The position numbers were made by a program, and so were the translations under genes. Shown piece by piece: positions 16,199 to 24,685 of a stretch of 34,052 nucleotides of DNA. Under the pieces are notes generated by a model, which saw only the letters and a program-made list of their open reading frames with translations, was not told the origin of the DNA and did not search any database. Every line of letters begins with the position of its first letter. The stretch's first letter is position 1. Origin of the DNA: Variovorax sp. CF313 (GTDB lineage: Bacteria > Pseudomonadota > Gammaproteobacteria > Burkholderiales > Burkholderiaceae_C); NCBI RefSeq assembly GCF_000282635.1, contig NZ_AKIW01000038.1, forward strand, positions 1 through 34,052, read 5' to 3'.

Positions 16199-18193
16199 TC
16201 ATGCGGAGGCACGCTGCGCGGCAAAGGCCACGAACCAGTCGAGGCTGCCGGGGTTGGCCATCGCCTCGCGGTTGACCACCTTCTCGATCGGCTGACCCAG
16301 CAGCAGCTTCTTGATCGGCAGCTCCTGCTTCTTGCCCGAGAGCGTGCGCGGGATCTCGGCCACCTGGAAGATGTCGTTGGGCGCGAAGCGAGGCGACAGC
16401 GAAGTCTTGATGGCGTTGTTGATCTTCGCGCGCATGGCCTCGTCGAGCGCCACGCCGGGGCGCAGCACCACGAACAGCGGCATGTAGCTGTCGCGGCCCA
16501 GGTATTCGAGATCGACCACCATCGAGTCGAGCACCTCGGGCAGGCCCTCGACCGCGCTGTAGATCTCGCTCGTGCCCATGCGCAGGCCCTGGCGATTGAT
16601 GGTGGCGTCGCTGCGGCCGTAGATGATGCAGCCGCCGTCGGTGCCGATCTTGATCCAGTCGCCGTGGCGCCATACGCCGGGATAGGTGTCGAAGTAGCTC
16701 GACAGGTAGCGCGCGTTGCCCTCGTCGCCCCAGAAGTAGAGCGGCATCGACGGAATCGGCTTGGTGCACACCAGCTCGCCGACCTCGCCGACGACGGGCT
16801 GGCCGTTCTCGTTCCAGGCCTCGACCGAATGGCCCAGCTCGCGGCACTGCATCTGGCCCGGCACTTCGGGCAGGTCGCGGTTGCCGCCGACAAAAGCGCC
16901 GCAGAAATCGGTGCCGCCGGAGATGTTGCACCACCACACCTCCTTCGAGCCCGCGTCGAGGATCTGCTGCGAGCCCCAGCGCTGTACCTCCTCGGGCAGC
17001 GGCGAGCCGGTGCTGCCGAGCGCCCGCACGCGCGAGAGATCGCCGCATTCCTTCGCGACGAGGCCCGACTTCATGCAGTTGGTGAAATAGGCCGCACCCG
17101 CGCCGAAGAAGGTGACGCGGTGCTTCGCGACGAAGCGCCACAGCACGCCCCAGTCGGGCTTCTCCTTGCTGCCCGCCGGGTTGCCGTCATAGATGCAGAT
17201 GGTGGCGCCGAAGGCCATGCCCGAGAGCTGCGAGTTCCACATGACCCAGCCCGTGGAGCTGTACCAGTGGTAGCGCTCGCCGAAGTTGTTGGCGCCGTAG
17301 CTCGCGCCCACGTCGTTGTGCAGGCCGCAGGCATGCATGGTGAGGATGATGCCGCCCTGCCCGTGCACGATGGGCTTGGGCAGGCCTGTGGTGCCGCTCG
17401 AATAGACGATCCAGATCGGATGGTCGAAGGGCAGCCATTCGGGCTCGAAGGCGGCGACCTCGGCATCGTTGCGCGCGATGGCCTGTGTCCATTCGACGTC
17501 GTGCGGCACGGCGCTGGCGGCATACGGCGACTTCAAGAGCAACAGCTTCTGCACGCTCGGCAGCTGGCCGCGCAGCTCCTGCAGCACGGCGCTGCGGTCG
17601 AGCGGCTTGCCGCCATAGTGCACGCCGTCGACGGCGATCAGCACCTTGGGTTCGATCTGGCGAAAGCGGTCGGCCACGGCGGCCGTGCCCATGTCGGGCG
17701 CGCACACGCTCCAGATCGCGCCGATGCTGGAGCATGCGAGGAACGCGACCATGGTCTCGGGCACGTTGGGCATGTAGGCCGCAACGCGGTCGCCGCGCCG
17801 CACGCCGAGCGACTTGAGCATGAGCGCGACCGACGCGACCTGGCGCCGCATCTCCGGCCACGACATCTCGCGCACTTCGCCGCGCTCGTTGTCGCTCACG
17901 ATGGCGGGCATGCCGGCCGCGTGCGCCGCGTCGACATGGCGCAGCACCTCGCGGGCGTAGTTGACCTGCGCGCCGGGGAACCAGCGCGCGCCGGGCATGC
18001 GCGGCTCGGCGAGCACGGCCGTGTGCGGAGTGGGCGACTCGATGCGGGCGTAATCCCAGATGCTCTGCCAGAAGGCGTCGAGCTCGGTGACGGACCAGCG
18101 CCACAGGGCGTCGTAGCTGTCGAAGCGAAGGCCGCGCGTCTCGCGCAGCCAGTCTTGATAGAGGCGGACCTGGGGGATGTTGGGGGCGGGCAT
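16199..18193 (-). CDS. aacS: Acetoacetate-CoA ligase (acetoacetyl-CoA synthetase)
   Basis: ANL-superfamily enzyme of 664 residues that converts acetoacetate, ATP and CoA to acetoacetyl-CoA. The N-terminus (LYQDWLRETRGLRFDSYDALWRW-type) and length are typical of acetoacetyl-CoA synthetase rather than acetyl-CoA synthetase. The AMP-binding motif YSSGTTGLPKPIVHG, WNISGGTDFCG-like adenylation loop (WCNISGGTDFCGAFVGG), YGRSDATINRQGLRMG hinge region, and the C-terminal catalytic Lys region SGKKQELPIKKLL are all present. It is divergent from the TetR-ABC-fahA operon; because fumarylacetoacetase releases acetoacetate, the two arms fit one pathway. A possible promoter lies in the TetR-operator region (-35 TTGTAC, 18-bp spacer, -10 TACAAA). 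Confidence 0.92.
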   Translation of the reverse strand: MPAPNIPQVRLYQDWLRETRGLRFDSYDALWRWSVTELDAFWQSIWDYARIESPTPHTAVLAEPRMPGARWFPGAQVNYAREVLRHVDAAHAAGMPAIVSDNERGEVREMSWPEMRRQVASVALMLKSLGVRRGDRVAAYMPNVPETMVAFLACSSIGAIWSVCAPDMGTAAVADRFRQIEPKVLIAVDGVHYGGKPLDRSAVLQELRGQLPSVQKLLLLKSPYAASAVPHDVEWTQAIARNDAEVAAFEPEWLPFDHPIWIVYSSGTTGLPKPIVHGQGGIILTMHACGLHNDVGASYGANNFGERYHWYSSTGWVMWNSQLSGMAFGATICIYDGNPAGSKEKPDWGVLWRFVAKHRVTFFGAGAAYFTNCMKSGLVAKECGDLSRVRALGSTGSPLPEEVQRWGSQQILDAGSKEVWWCNISGGTDFCGAFVGGNRDLPEVPGQMQCRELGHSVEAWNENGQPVVGEVGELVCTKPIPSMPLYFWGDEGNARYLSSYFDTYPGVWRHGDWIKIGTDGGCIIYGRSDATINRQGLRMGTSEIYSAVEGLPEVLDSMVVDLEYLGRDSYMPLFVVLRPGVALDEAMRAKINNAIKTSLSPRFAPNDIFQVAEIPRTLSGKKQELPIKKLLLGQPIEKVVNREAMANPGSLDWFVAFAAQRASA

Positions 18194-18234
18194 GGCACGA
18201 GCGTAGCGCCGCGAACGAGCGTGCTCAATGGGGG

Positions 18235-18285
18235 TTGACCTCAGGGTTTGTACGTGTGTTCAATGTTTTTGTACAAGCGTTCAAT
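18235..18285 (+). promoter_or_regulatory. tetR promoter with two tandem 18-bp operator-like palindromes
   Basis: Two copies of TTTGTAC-N4-GTTCAAT lie at 18247-18264 and 18268-18285, exactly 21 bp apart. Each is an imperfect inverted repeat (5 of 7 positions symmetric, TTGWAC core). A promoter TTGACC (18235-18240), 18-bp spacer, TTCAAT (18259-18264) would have its -10 inside the first palindrome, while the second ends eight bases before the tetR ATG. Binding of a dimeric TetR protein here would block the operon and probably aacS too. That the TetR protein binds here is inference. Confidence 0.6.
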
Positions 18286-18293
18286 ACGCCCCG

Positions 18294-19046
18294 ATGAGCA
18301 CCCGCACACCCACCGCAAGGCGCAGCACCTCGCGTGCCGCGACGCCAGCCCCCGCCGCAGTCACCATCGAGACTGCGCGGCCCGACCGCAAGCAGGCGAT
18401 CCTGCTGGCGGCCGAGAAACTTTTTGCGCAGCACGGCTACCACGTAGTGACAATCCGCCAGATCGCCGAAGAGGCCGGCGTGCCGCTGGCGCTGGTGGGC
18501 TACTACTACGGCCAGAAGCACGAGCTGTTTCACGCGATCTTCGAACACTGGAGCCATTCCATCGAGGCGCGGCTCGCGGGACTGGCAGCGGTGAACGTCG
18601 ACCCCGACGACGCGCGCACGCTGCCGCGCATCATCGATGCCTTCACCGCGCCCGTGCTGGCGCTGCGCGCGAGCGCCGAGGGCGAGTACTACGCGCTGCT
18701 GGTGGCGCGCGAGCTCTACCACGCCACCGAGGAAGCCGACCGCGTGCTGCGCAGCTACTTCGACCCGCTGGCCGAGGCCTACATCGACGCGCTGCACCTC
18801 GCGCTGCCGCACGCCACGCGCAGCCAGGCGGCCTGGGGCTACCAGTTCGCGCTGGGCGCGCTGCTGCACCACCTGAACGACAGCCGCATCGAACGCCTCA
18901 CGCGCGGCGAGAACAGGCGCGCCGACCCGGCCGTGGCGCCGATGCTCGTGAACTTCATCGTCGGCGGCCTGCGCGCCGCACTGCCGCGCCCGAAGACCGC
19001 CAGAACCCCACGCACGAGAACCACCCCCAGGAGACAAAAGACATGA
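18294..19046 (+). CDS. TetR/AcrR-family regulator of the ABC-cyclase-fahA operon
   Basis: A 250-residue TetR-type DNA-binding protein. The helix-turn-helix is at about residues 33-80, with KQAILLAAEKLFAQHGYHVV followed by TIRQIAEEAGVPLALVGYYY and FHAIFEHW. The C-terminal ligand domain is longer than average and ends in a basic Arg/Thr/Pro-rich tail. An N-terminal Ser/Thr/Ala-rich arm of about 30 residues precedes the HTH. It is the first gene of the operon; its stop overlaps the binding-protein ATG by four bases (ATGA), so regulator and transporter are translationally coupled. No Shine-Dalgarno sequence is visible before ATG 18294, consistent with a short leader that contains the second operator copy. 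Confidence 0.9.
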   Translation: MSTRTPTARRSTSRAATPAPAAVTIETARPDRKQAILLAAEKLFAQHGYHVVTIRQIAEEAGVPLALVGYYYGQKHELFHAIFEHWSHSIEARLAGLAAVNVDPDDARTLPRIIDAFTAPVLALRASAEGEYYALLVARELYHATEEADRVLRSYFDPLAEAYIDALHLALPHATRSQAAWGYQFALGALLHHLNDSRIERLTRGENRRADPAVAPMLVNFIVGGLRAALPRPKTARTPRTRTTPRRQKT

Positions 19047-19987
19047 TGAAACGACGCACCCTGCTGTCGGCGCTTGCCGCGGCATCGGCCTCCGCCGCAC
19101 TGCCTTCGCGCGCCCAGTCCAACCCGAAGATCGTGTTCGGCTACACGGCCGTGACCGACTTCGCCTCGGTGTTCGTGGCGGCCGAAGAGGGCTACTTCAA
19201 GAAGCGCAACCTCGACGTCGAGCTCAAGTTCATTCCGCTGAATTCGACGATCCCGGCGGCGCTGCAGTCCGACTCGCTGCAGATTGGCGGACCCACGCCC
19301 TCGGTGTTCCTGCAGGCGGTGGATGGCGGCCTGGACCTCGTGCTGGTGGCCGGCGGCGGCCTCACCTCGAAGACGATCACCGGCTTCGGCCTGGTGGCGC
19401 GCGCGGGCTCGGGCATCAAGGGGCCGCAGGACTGCGTGGGCAAGAAGATCGGCGTGCCGGGCCTCGGCGCCTTCCTGCACGTGACCTTCCGCGCGTGGCT
19501 GAAGGACAGCGGCGTGGACTACCGCAAGGTGAACTTCGTCGAGGCCGCGTTCCCGCAGCACGCCGACCTGCTGCGCGGCGGCTCGGTCGATGCGGTGGTG
19601 TCGGCCGACCCGTTCATGAGCCGCATCACCGAGAGTGGCGCGGGCTACGTGGCCTCGTACTACTCGACCTTCCTGCCGGAGAACAACCAGACCATCGTGC
19701 ATGCGGCCAAGCGCGAGTGGGTGGCGAAGAACCCGGCCGCTGCGCGCGCGTTCCGCGAGGCGCTGGTCGAATCGGCCGCCTTTATGCAGCAGCCGAGGAA
19801 CGACGCCAAGGTGCGCGCGGCCATCGGCAAGTACATCAAGCTCCCGCCCGAGGTGCTGGCCAAGGTGCAGATCTCGCCGCCCGGCCCCGTGGTGACGGAA
19901 AAGCAGCTCGCCTACTGGACCGGGCTGATGAAGGAGCAGGAAATGCTCAAGACGAGCATCGACGTGGCGAAGCTGGTGGCGAAGTGA
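19043..19987 (+). CDS. ABC transporter substrate-binding protein (SsuA/NMT1-like)
   Basis: Periplasmic binding protein of 314 residues from the taurine/nitrate/pyrimidine-precursor (SsuA/THI5) family. A signal peptide with KRRTLLSALAAASAS ends near PSRAQ. Family landmarks are VFVAAEEGYFKKRNLDVELK at about residues 48-67, GGPTPSVFLQAVDGG, and LLRGGSVDAVVSADPF. AGGAGA lies eight bases before ATG 19043; a second ATG follows directly. It feeds the adjacent ATPase and two permeases. The ligand is unknown, but the operon's hydrolases and fumarylacetoacetase suggest an organic, perhaps aromatic, compound. Confidence 0.92.
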   Translation: MMKRRTLLSALAAASASAALPSRAQSNPKIVFGYTAVTDFASVFVAAEEGYFKKRNLDVELKFIPLNSTIPAALQSDSLQIGGPTPSVFLQAVDGGLDLVLVAGGGLTSKTITGFGLVARAGSGIKGPQDCVGKKIGVPGLGAFLHVTFRAWLKDSGVDYRKVNFVEAAFPQHADLLRGGSVDAVVSADPFMSRITESGAGYVASYYSTFLPENNQTIVHAAKREWVAKNPAAARAFREALVESAAFMQQPRNDAKVRAAIGKYIKLPPEVLAKVQISPPGPVVTEKQLAYWTGLMKEQEMLKTSIDVAKLVAK

Positions 19988-20841
19988 TCGCAGCACCCGC
20001 CCCCGTCACCGCGCGCGCCGCACTGTCGGCGAGCGCCTTTCGTTCGCCGACCGTCCCCACGATGCAAGCCACCCCCTTCCTGTGCTTCGACGGCGTGACC
20101 ATCCGCCTCGGCGGACGCGAGATCCTGTCGCCCACCTCGTTCGACGTGGCGCGCGGCGAGTTCGTCTGCATCGTCGGCCCGAGCGGCTGCGGCAAGACCA
20201 CGTTGCTGCGCGCGGCCAGCGGGCTCGTCAGCGCGAGCGCGGGCGAGGTGCGGCGCAACGGCGCGAAGATGACCGAGCCCTCGCGCGAAGTGGCTTTCGT
20301 GTTCCAGGACTACGGCCGCGCGCTGCTGCCCTGGCGCACGGTGGAAGGCAACGTGAGCCTCGCACTGGAAGCGGCCGGCGTGCCGGCAGCGGAACGCGCG
20401 CCGCGCATTGCCGATGTGCTCGCCAAGGTCGGCCTCGCGAAGCATGCGCACAAGTTTCCGGTGCAGTTGTCGGGCGGCATGCAGCAGCGCGCACAGATCG
20501 CCCGCTGCCTCGCGCAGAAGCCCGACCTGATGATGATGGACGAGCCCTTCGGCGCGCTGGACGCGCTCACGCGCCAGAGCCTGCAGGACGAGCTGGCGCG
20601 GCTGGTGCGCGACGACGGGCTCACGGTGCTGTTCGTCACGCACGACCTCGAAGAAGCCATCTACCTCGGCGACCGCGTGATCGCGCTGCAGGCCAACCCC
20701 GGGCCGGGGCGGCCGAGCCTCGCGCGGATGATCGACGTGAAGATCCCGCGCCCGCGCGACCAGCTCACGACCAAGGAGCATCCGGAATACCTGCACCTGC
20801 GGCGCGAACTCTTCGCCTTCATCGAGCAGGGCCATGACTAG
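19984..20841 (+). CDS. ABC transporter ATP-binding protein (SsuB/TauB-like)
   Basis: Nucleotide-binding subunit that powers the importer. Walker A GPSGCGKTT, Q-loop VFQDYGRALLPWRTV, signature LSGGMQQRAQIARCLA, Walker B LMMMDEPFGALD and switch His in VTHDLEEA are all intact. GTG at 19984 is taken as start because it overlaps the previous stop by four bases, like the other junctions in this operon; ATG at 20062 (giving 259 residues) is a serious alternative since the first 26 residues are Ala/Pro-rich and not part of the domain. The stop overlaps the permease ATG by eight bases. Confidence 0.9.
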   Translation: MIAAPAPVTARAALSASAFRSPTVPTMQATPFLCFDGVTIRLGGREILSPTSFDVARGEFVCIVGPSGCGKTTLLRAASGLVSASAGEVRRNGAKMTEPSREVAFVFQDYGRALLPWRTVEGNVSLALEAAGVPAAERAPRIADVLAKVGLAKHAHKFPVQLSGGMQQRAQIARCLAQKPDLMMMDEPFGALDALTRQSLQDELARLVRDDGLTVLFVTHDLEEAIYLGDRVIALQANPGPGRPSLARMIDVKIPRPRDQLTTKEHPEYLHLRRELFAFIEQGHD

Positions 20842-21691
20842 GCACACCCCCAGTCGTCTTCGCGCACTTCGTGTCGCTTCGCCTACCCCCTCGTCGGGGG
20901 CAACACCTGCGGCCCGGCGAAGCCGGTTCCGCGGTGTTCCTGGCAAGGTCCGTCCCTTTGTACTGCCGCTGCTGCTCCTGGCTCTGTTCGAGTGGTACGC
21001 GCGGCGCGCGGCCGCGCTGGGCAGCGATGCGCTCGCACCGCCGAGCGCGGCGGCGAAGGCCTTCGTCGGCGCGGCCATGGACGGCTCGCTCTGGCAGGCC
21101 ACAGGCTTCACGCTCGGCACGGCGGCACTCGGCCTGCTGCTGGGCGCCGTGCTCGGCATTGCGCTGGGGCTGGTGCTCGGGCTCTCGCGCCGCGCGGCGC
21201 AGCTCGGCTCTGTCTCCATCGAAGTACTTCGGCCCGTGCCATCCGTAGCGCTGATTCCGCTCGCGATGCTGGGCTTCGGATTCGGCGTGCGCATGGAGCT
21301 GGCCATCGTCGCATTCGCCACCTTCTGGCCGCTGCTGGTATTGGTGCAGTCGGCGGTGCAGCAGGTCGAGCCGCGGCTGCTCGAGGTGAGCCGCGTGCTG
21401 GGACTGTCGTCGCGCGAGCGGGCCTTCAAGATCGTGCTGCCGGCCATCGTGCCGCGCCTGTTCGTCGCGCTGCGGCTGGGCGTGGCGGTGGCGCTGGTGG
21501 TGGCCGTGACGGTGGAGATCGCGGCCAACCCCAACGGCATGGGCTACGCGATGATGATCGCTCAGCAGAGCTTCGACCCCGCGCTGATGCTCGCGTGGCT
21601 GGGCTGGATCGGCGTAGTCGGCTTCGCGGTCAACGCGGGCATGGTGCGGCTGCAGGCCTGGGTCGCACGGCGCATGGGGGTGCAGCCATGA
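20834..21691 (+). CDS. ABC transporter permease 1 with repeat-derived N-terminus
   Basis: Inner-membrane permease of 285 residues (SsuC/TauC type) with about six transmembrane spans; the first begins at PFVLPLLLLALFEW (about residue 42). The coupling-helix region EVSRVLGLSSRERAFKIVLPAIVP contacts the ATPase. Residues about 5-34 are encoded by a dispersed intergenic repeat (20847-20934) and look unlike any permease: Arg/Ser/Pro-rich. No in-frame ATG or GTG follows the repeat until well inside the protein (near residue 83), so translation must begin at ATG 20834, which overlaps the ATPase stop (ATGACTAG) and has AGGG just upstream. The repeat is therefore translated as a cytoplasmic leader. Confidence 0.88.
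   Translation: MTRHTPSRLRALRVASPTPSSGATPAARRSRFRGVPGKVRPFVLPLLLLALFEWYARRAAALGSDALAPPSAAAKAFVGAAMDGSLWQATGFTLGTAALGLLLGAVLGIALGLVLGLSRRAAQLGSVSIEVLRPVPSVALIPLAMLGFGFGVRMELAIVAFATFWPLLVLVQSAVQQVEPRLLEVSRVLGLSSRERAFKIVLPAIVPRLFVALRLGVAVALVVAVTVEIAANPNGMGYAMMIAQQSFDPALMLAWLGWIGVVGFAVNAGMVRLQAWVARRMGVQP
20847..20934 (+). repeat. Dispersed G/C-rich repeat, copy 2, inside the permease gene
   Basis: An 88-base segment that begins CCCCCAGTC, continues through CGCACTTCGTGT, a C5/G5 hairpin (CCCCCTCGTCGGGGG) and GCGGCCCGGCGAAGCC, and ends GGTTCCGCGG. The block order and many bases match the minus-strand reading of 9735-9816. Here it lies at the ATPase/permease junction and is in frame with the permease. 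Confidence 0.75.
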
Positions 21692-22482
21692 ACAACCACC
21701 GCAACGACCGGTTCGGCTTGGGGTGGCTGGGGTCGGTGGGCATGCTGCTCGCACTGGTCGCGCTGTGGTGGGTGGCGAGCAACGCGGGCTGGGTCAGCCG
21801 CGTGTTTTTGCCGACGCCGCAGGCCACGTTTGCGAGCCTGCTCGAAGGGCTCAATCTCTCTTCGGGCAATTCAGGCAACGGTGAACTGCTCGCCTTCACG
21901 CAGGCCACGGTCGGCCGCATGGTCGAAGGCTGGCTGCTCGCGTCGCTTTTCGGCGTGCTGCTGGGCGCGGCCATCGGCGTATCGCCCCAGGTGCGTGCGT
22001 GGGTGCAGCCGACGCTGGAATTCATCCGCCCGCTGCCCGCCTCGGCGCTGCTGCCGCTGGCCATCTCCATCTTCGGGCTGAACCCCGGCATGGTGCTCTT
22101 CGTGGTCGCATTCGGCGCGATGTGGCCGGTGCTGCTGGCCACGGTGCACGGCTTCGCGGCCGTGGAGCCACGCCTTTCGGAAGTGGCGCGCTGCCTGCAG
22201 ATGTCGCGCGCGGCGTACACCTGGAAGATGGGCCTGCCCAACGCCATGCCCGACATCCTGGCCGGCATGCGGCTCGCGCTGACCATCGCGCTGGTCGTCG
22301 CGGTGGTGGGCGAAATGATCGCCTCGCAAAGCGGCCTGGGCCAGGCCATCCTGCTGGCGGCGCGCGCCTTCCGCGTGAGCGACCTGTTCGCCGGCATCGT
22401 GCTGCTCGGACTCATCGGCTTCGTGAGCAACGCGCTGCTGGCCCTTGCCGAGCGACGGCTGCTGCGTTGGCAGCGCCCCTGA
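21688..22482 (+). CDS. ABC transporter permease 2
   Basis: Second inner-membrane permease, 264 residues, SsuC/TauC type with about six spans starting at GSVGMLLALVALWWVAS. The motif EFIRPLPASALLPLAISIFGL and the ATPase-contact segment EVARCLQMSRAAYTWKMGLPNAMPDI are conserved. Its ATG overlaps the stop of permease 1 by four bases. The two permeases differ clearly and probably form a heterodimer. A 52-base gap with a strong AAGGAG leads to the cyclase-family gene. Confidence 0.92.
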   Translation: MNNHRNDRFGLGWLGSVGMLLALVALWWVASNAGWVSRVFLPTPQATFASLLEGLNLSSGNSGNGELLAFTQATVGRMVEGWLLASLFGVLLGAAIGVSPQVRAWVQPTLEFIRPLPASALLPLAISIFGLNPGMVLFVVAFGAMWPVLLATVHGFAAVEPRLSEVARCLQMSRAAYTWKMGLPNAMPDILAGMRLALTIALVVAVVGEMIASQSGLGQAILLAARAFRVSDLFAGIVLLGLIGFVSNALLALAERRLLRWQRP

Positions 22483-22534
22483 CTCCCCGATTGCTTCTCT
22501 CCCCAAACACGAACACCCCACAAGGAGCCTCTTC

Positions 22535-23341
22535 ATGCCACGCAAATTCGTCGATCTCTCGATCTTTCTCGAAAACGATGTGCTCTCCGATCCACCGGCC
22601 TTCGCGCCGAAGATCCAGTACTTCACGCATGAGCAGACCTACGAGCAGATCGAACCCTTCTTTCCCGGCTTGAAAAAGGAAGACCTGCCCGACGGCGAAG
22701 GCTGGGCCGTGGAACTGGTGCAGCTGTCGACGCACAACGGCACGCACCTCGATGCGCCCTATCACTTCCACTCGACCATGGACAAGGCGCTGGGTGAGAA
22801 GAAGCCCGCCATCGCCATCCATGACGTACCGCTCGAATGGTGCTTCCAGCCGGGCGTGAAGCTCGACTTCCGGCACTTCGCCGATGGCTACGTGGTCACG
22901 GCCGACGACGTCGAGGCCGAACTCAAGCGCATCGGCCACACGCTGAGCCCGCTGGAGATCGTGGTGGTCAACACGCGCGCCGGTTCGCGCTACGGCCATC
23001 CGGACTACGTGTCGGCCGGCGCAGGCATGGGCTACGAGGCGACGATGTACCTGCTGGAACGCGGCGTGCGCCTCACAGGCACCGACGCATGGAGCTGGGA
23101 CGCGCCCTTCGTGCACACCGCAAAGAAGTACGGCGAGACGCACGACGCCTCGCTGATCTGGGAAGGCCACAAGGCCGGGCGCGACATCGGCTATTGCCAC
23201 ATCGAGAAGCTGCACAACCTCGAGGCGCTGCCGCCCACGGGCTTCTTCATCAGCTGCTTCCCGCACAAGATCCGCGGCGCGTCGGCCGGGTGGACGCGCG
23301 CGGTGGCGATCTTCGACGATGCGCTGATGGCGTCGGTGTGA
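22535..23341 (+). CDS. Cyclase-family metal-dependent hydrolase (kynurenine formamidase-like fold)
   Basis: A 268-residue member of the cyclase family (PF04199), which includes bacterial kynurenine formamidase and isatin hydrolase. The metal motif HNGTHLDAPYH (H67, H71, D73, H77) is complete. Length exceeds typical KynB (about 210 residues), so another amide, lactone or cyclic-imide substrate is likely. A strong AAGGAG (22522-22527) precedes the ATG. It lies between the importer and fumarylacetoacetase, ten bases before the latter, suggesting it acts on the imported compound or a ring-opened intermediate. No signal peptide is present, so it is cytosolic. Confidence 0.88.
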   Translation: MPRKFVDLSIFLENDVLSDPPAFAPKIQYFTHEQTYEQIEPFFPGLKKEDLPDGEGWAVELVQLSTHNGTHLDAPYHFHSTMDKALGEKKPAIAIHDVPLEWCFQPGVKLDFRHFADGYVVTADDVEAELKRIGHTLSPLEIVVVNTRAGSRYGHPDYVSAGAGMGYEATMYLLERGVRLTGTDAWSWDAPFVHTAKKYGETHDASLIWEGHKAGRDIGYCHIEKLHNLEALPPTGFFISCFPHKIRGASAGWTRAVAIFDDALMASV

Positions 23342-23351
23342 GGGCCGATTC

Positions 23352-24674
23352 ATGAACGCGCTCAACCGCACGCACGACCTCCACGCGCGCAGCTGGGTCG
23401 AATCGGCCAATGCGGCAGGCGGCGACTTCCCGATCCAGAACCTGCCGCACGCTGTGTTCCGCCGCGCGGGCAGCGCCGAGCCGTTTCGCGGCGGCATCGC
23501 CATCGGCGGCGAGGTGCTCGACCTCGCCGCGCTGGTCGCGCGCCAGCAGCTCGACGGCCTGGCGCTCGACGCGGCGCGCGCCGCCGCATTGCCGGCATTG
23601 AACGACTTCTTCGCGCTCGGCCGCTCCGCGTGGAAGGCGTTGCGCCACGCACTGTTCGACCTGCTGAAGAACGACGCGCCCGTGGCCTCGGTGCAGGCCG
23701 TGCGCGAATGCCTGGTGCCGCAGGCCGAGGTCGAATACACCGTGCCCGCGCGCATCGGCGACTACACCGACTTCTACACATCGATCGACCATGCGCTGAA
23801 CATCAGCCGCCTGATGAACCCCGACGGCGACGTGACGCCCAACTTCCGCTGGATTCCGACTGCGTACCACGGGCGGGTGTCGACCATCGGCGTGAGCGGC
23901 CAGCGCTTTCACCGGCCGATGGGGCAGGCGATGGCGCCGGGCGCGAAGGCGCCCACGTACCAGGCCTGCGCGCGGCTCGACTACGAGCTGGAGCTCGGCG
24001 TGTGGATCGGCATCGGCAACCCGCAGGGCGAACCCATTCCGCTCGAACGCGCGGACGAACACATCTTCGGCATCTGCCTGCTCAACGACTGGTCGGCGCG
24101 CGACATCCAGTTCTGGGAGATGGCGCCGCTCGGGCCGTTCCTGGCGAAGAACTTCGCGACCACGATCTCGCCATGGATCGTGACGATGGAAGCGCTCGCG
24201 CCCTACCGCCAGGCCTGGACGCGGGCGGCCCACGAGCCCCAGCCGCTCGCGTATCTGGAAAGTACGGCGAACCGCGAGAGCGGCGCGCTCGACATCCGCC
24301 TGGAGGTCTGGCTCGAAAGCGAGAAGGCGCGCAAGGACAAGGCCGGGCCGTCGCGCCTGTCGTCCACGAGCTTCAGGCACCAGTATTGGAGCGTCGCGCA
24401 GATGGTGGCGCACCACACGATGGGCGGCTGCAGCCTGAACCCGGGCGACCTGTTCGGCAGCGGCACGATCTCGGGGCCCGGCGCGGGCGAGGCCGGCGCA
24501 ATCATCGAGCTGACGCGCGCAGCGCAAAGCCCGGTGACGCTGGCCAATGGCGAACAGCGTGGTTTTCTTGAAGACGGCGATGCGGTGCTGCTGCGCGGCT
24601 GGTGCGAGAAGCCGGGGCATGCGCGCATCGGTTTCGGGGAGAGCCGTGGAACGGTGCTGCCAGCCAGGAGTTGA
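23352..24674 (+). CDS. fahA: Fumarylacetoacetase
   Basis: Cytosolic hydrolase of 440 residues that splits fumarylacetoacetate into fumarate and acetoacetate, the last step of tyrosine/homogentisate breakdown. Both the N-terminal SH3-like domain and the catalytic domain are present. Catalytic and metal positions known for the family are visible: D140 and H147 in DYTDFYTSIDHA, E212 and E214 in YELELGVWIG, D246 in NDWSARDIQFWE and K266 in FLAKNFATT. GAGGG precedes the ATG. Homogentisate dioxygenase and maleylacetoacetate isomerase are not adjacent, so this copy may serve a different acylpyruvate-like intermediate. Its product acetoacetate is the substrate of the divergent aacS. A strong terminator follows. 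Confidence 0.94.
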   Translation: MNALNRTHDLHARSWVESANAAGGDFPIQNLPHAVFRRAGSAEPFRGGIAIGGEVLDLAALVARQQLDGLALDAARAAALPALNDFFALGRSAWKALRHALFDLLKNDAPVASVQAVRECLVPQAEVEYTVPARIGDYTDFYTSIDHALNISRLMNPDGDVTPNFRWIPTAYHGRVSTIGVSGQRFHRPMGQAMAPGAKAPTYQACARLDYELELGVWIGIGNPQGEPIPLERADEHIFGICLLNDWSARDIQFWEMAPLGPFLAKNFATTISPWIVTMEALAPYRQAWTRAAHEPQPLAYLESTANRESGALDIRLEVWLESEKARKDKAGPSRLSSTSFRHQYWSVAQMVAHHTMGGCSLNPGDLFGSGTISGPGAGEAGAIIELTRAAQSPVTLANGEQRGFLEDGDAVLLRGWCEKPGHARIGFGESRGTVLPARS

Positions 24675-24685
24675 GCAGAAGCGCC

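Noticed and set aside
16169..18238. Long plus-strand open frame opposite aacS
   Set aside because: Composition is that of an antisense shadow and the minus strand holds every acetoacetyl-CoA synthetase motif.
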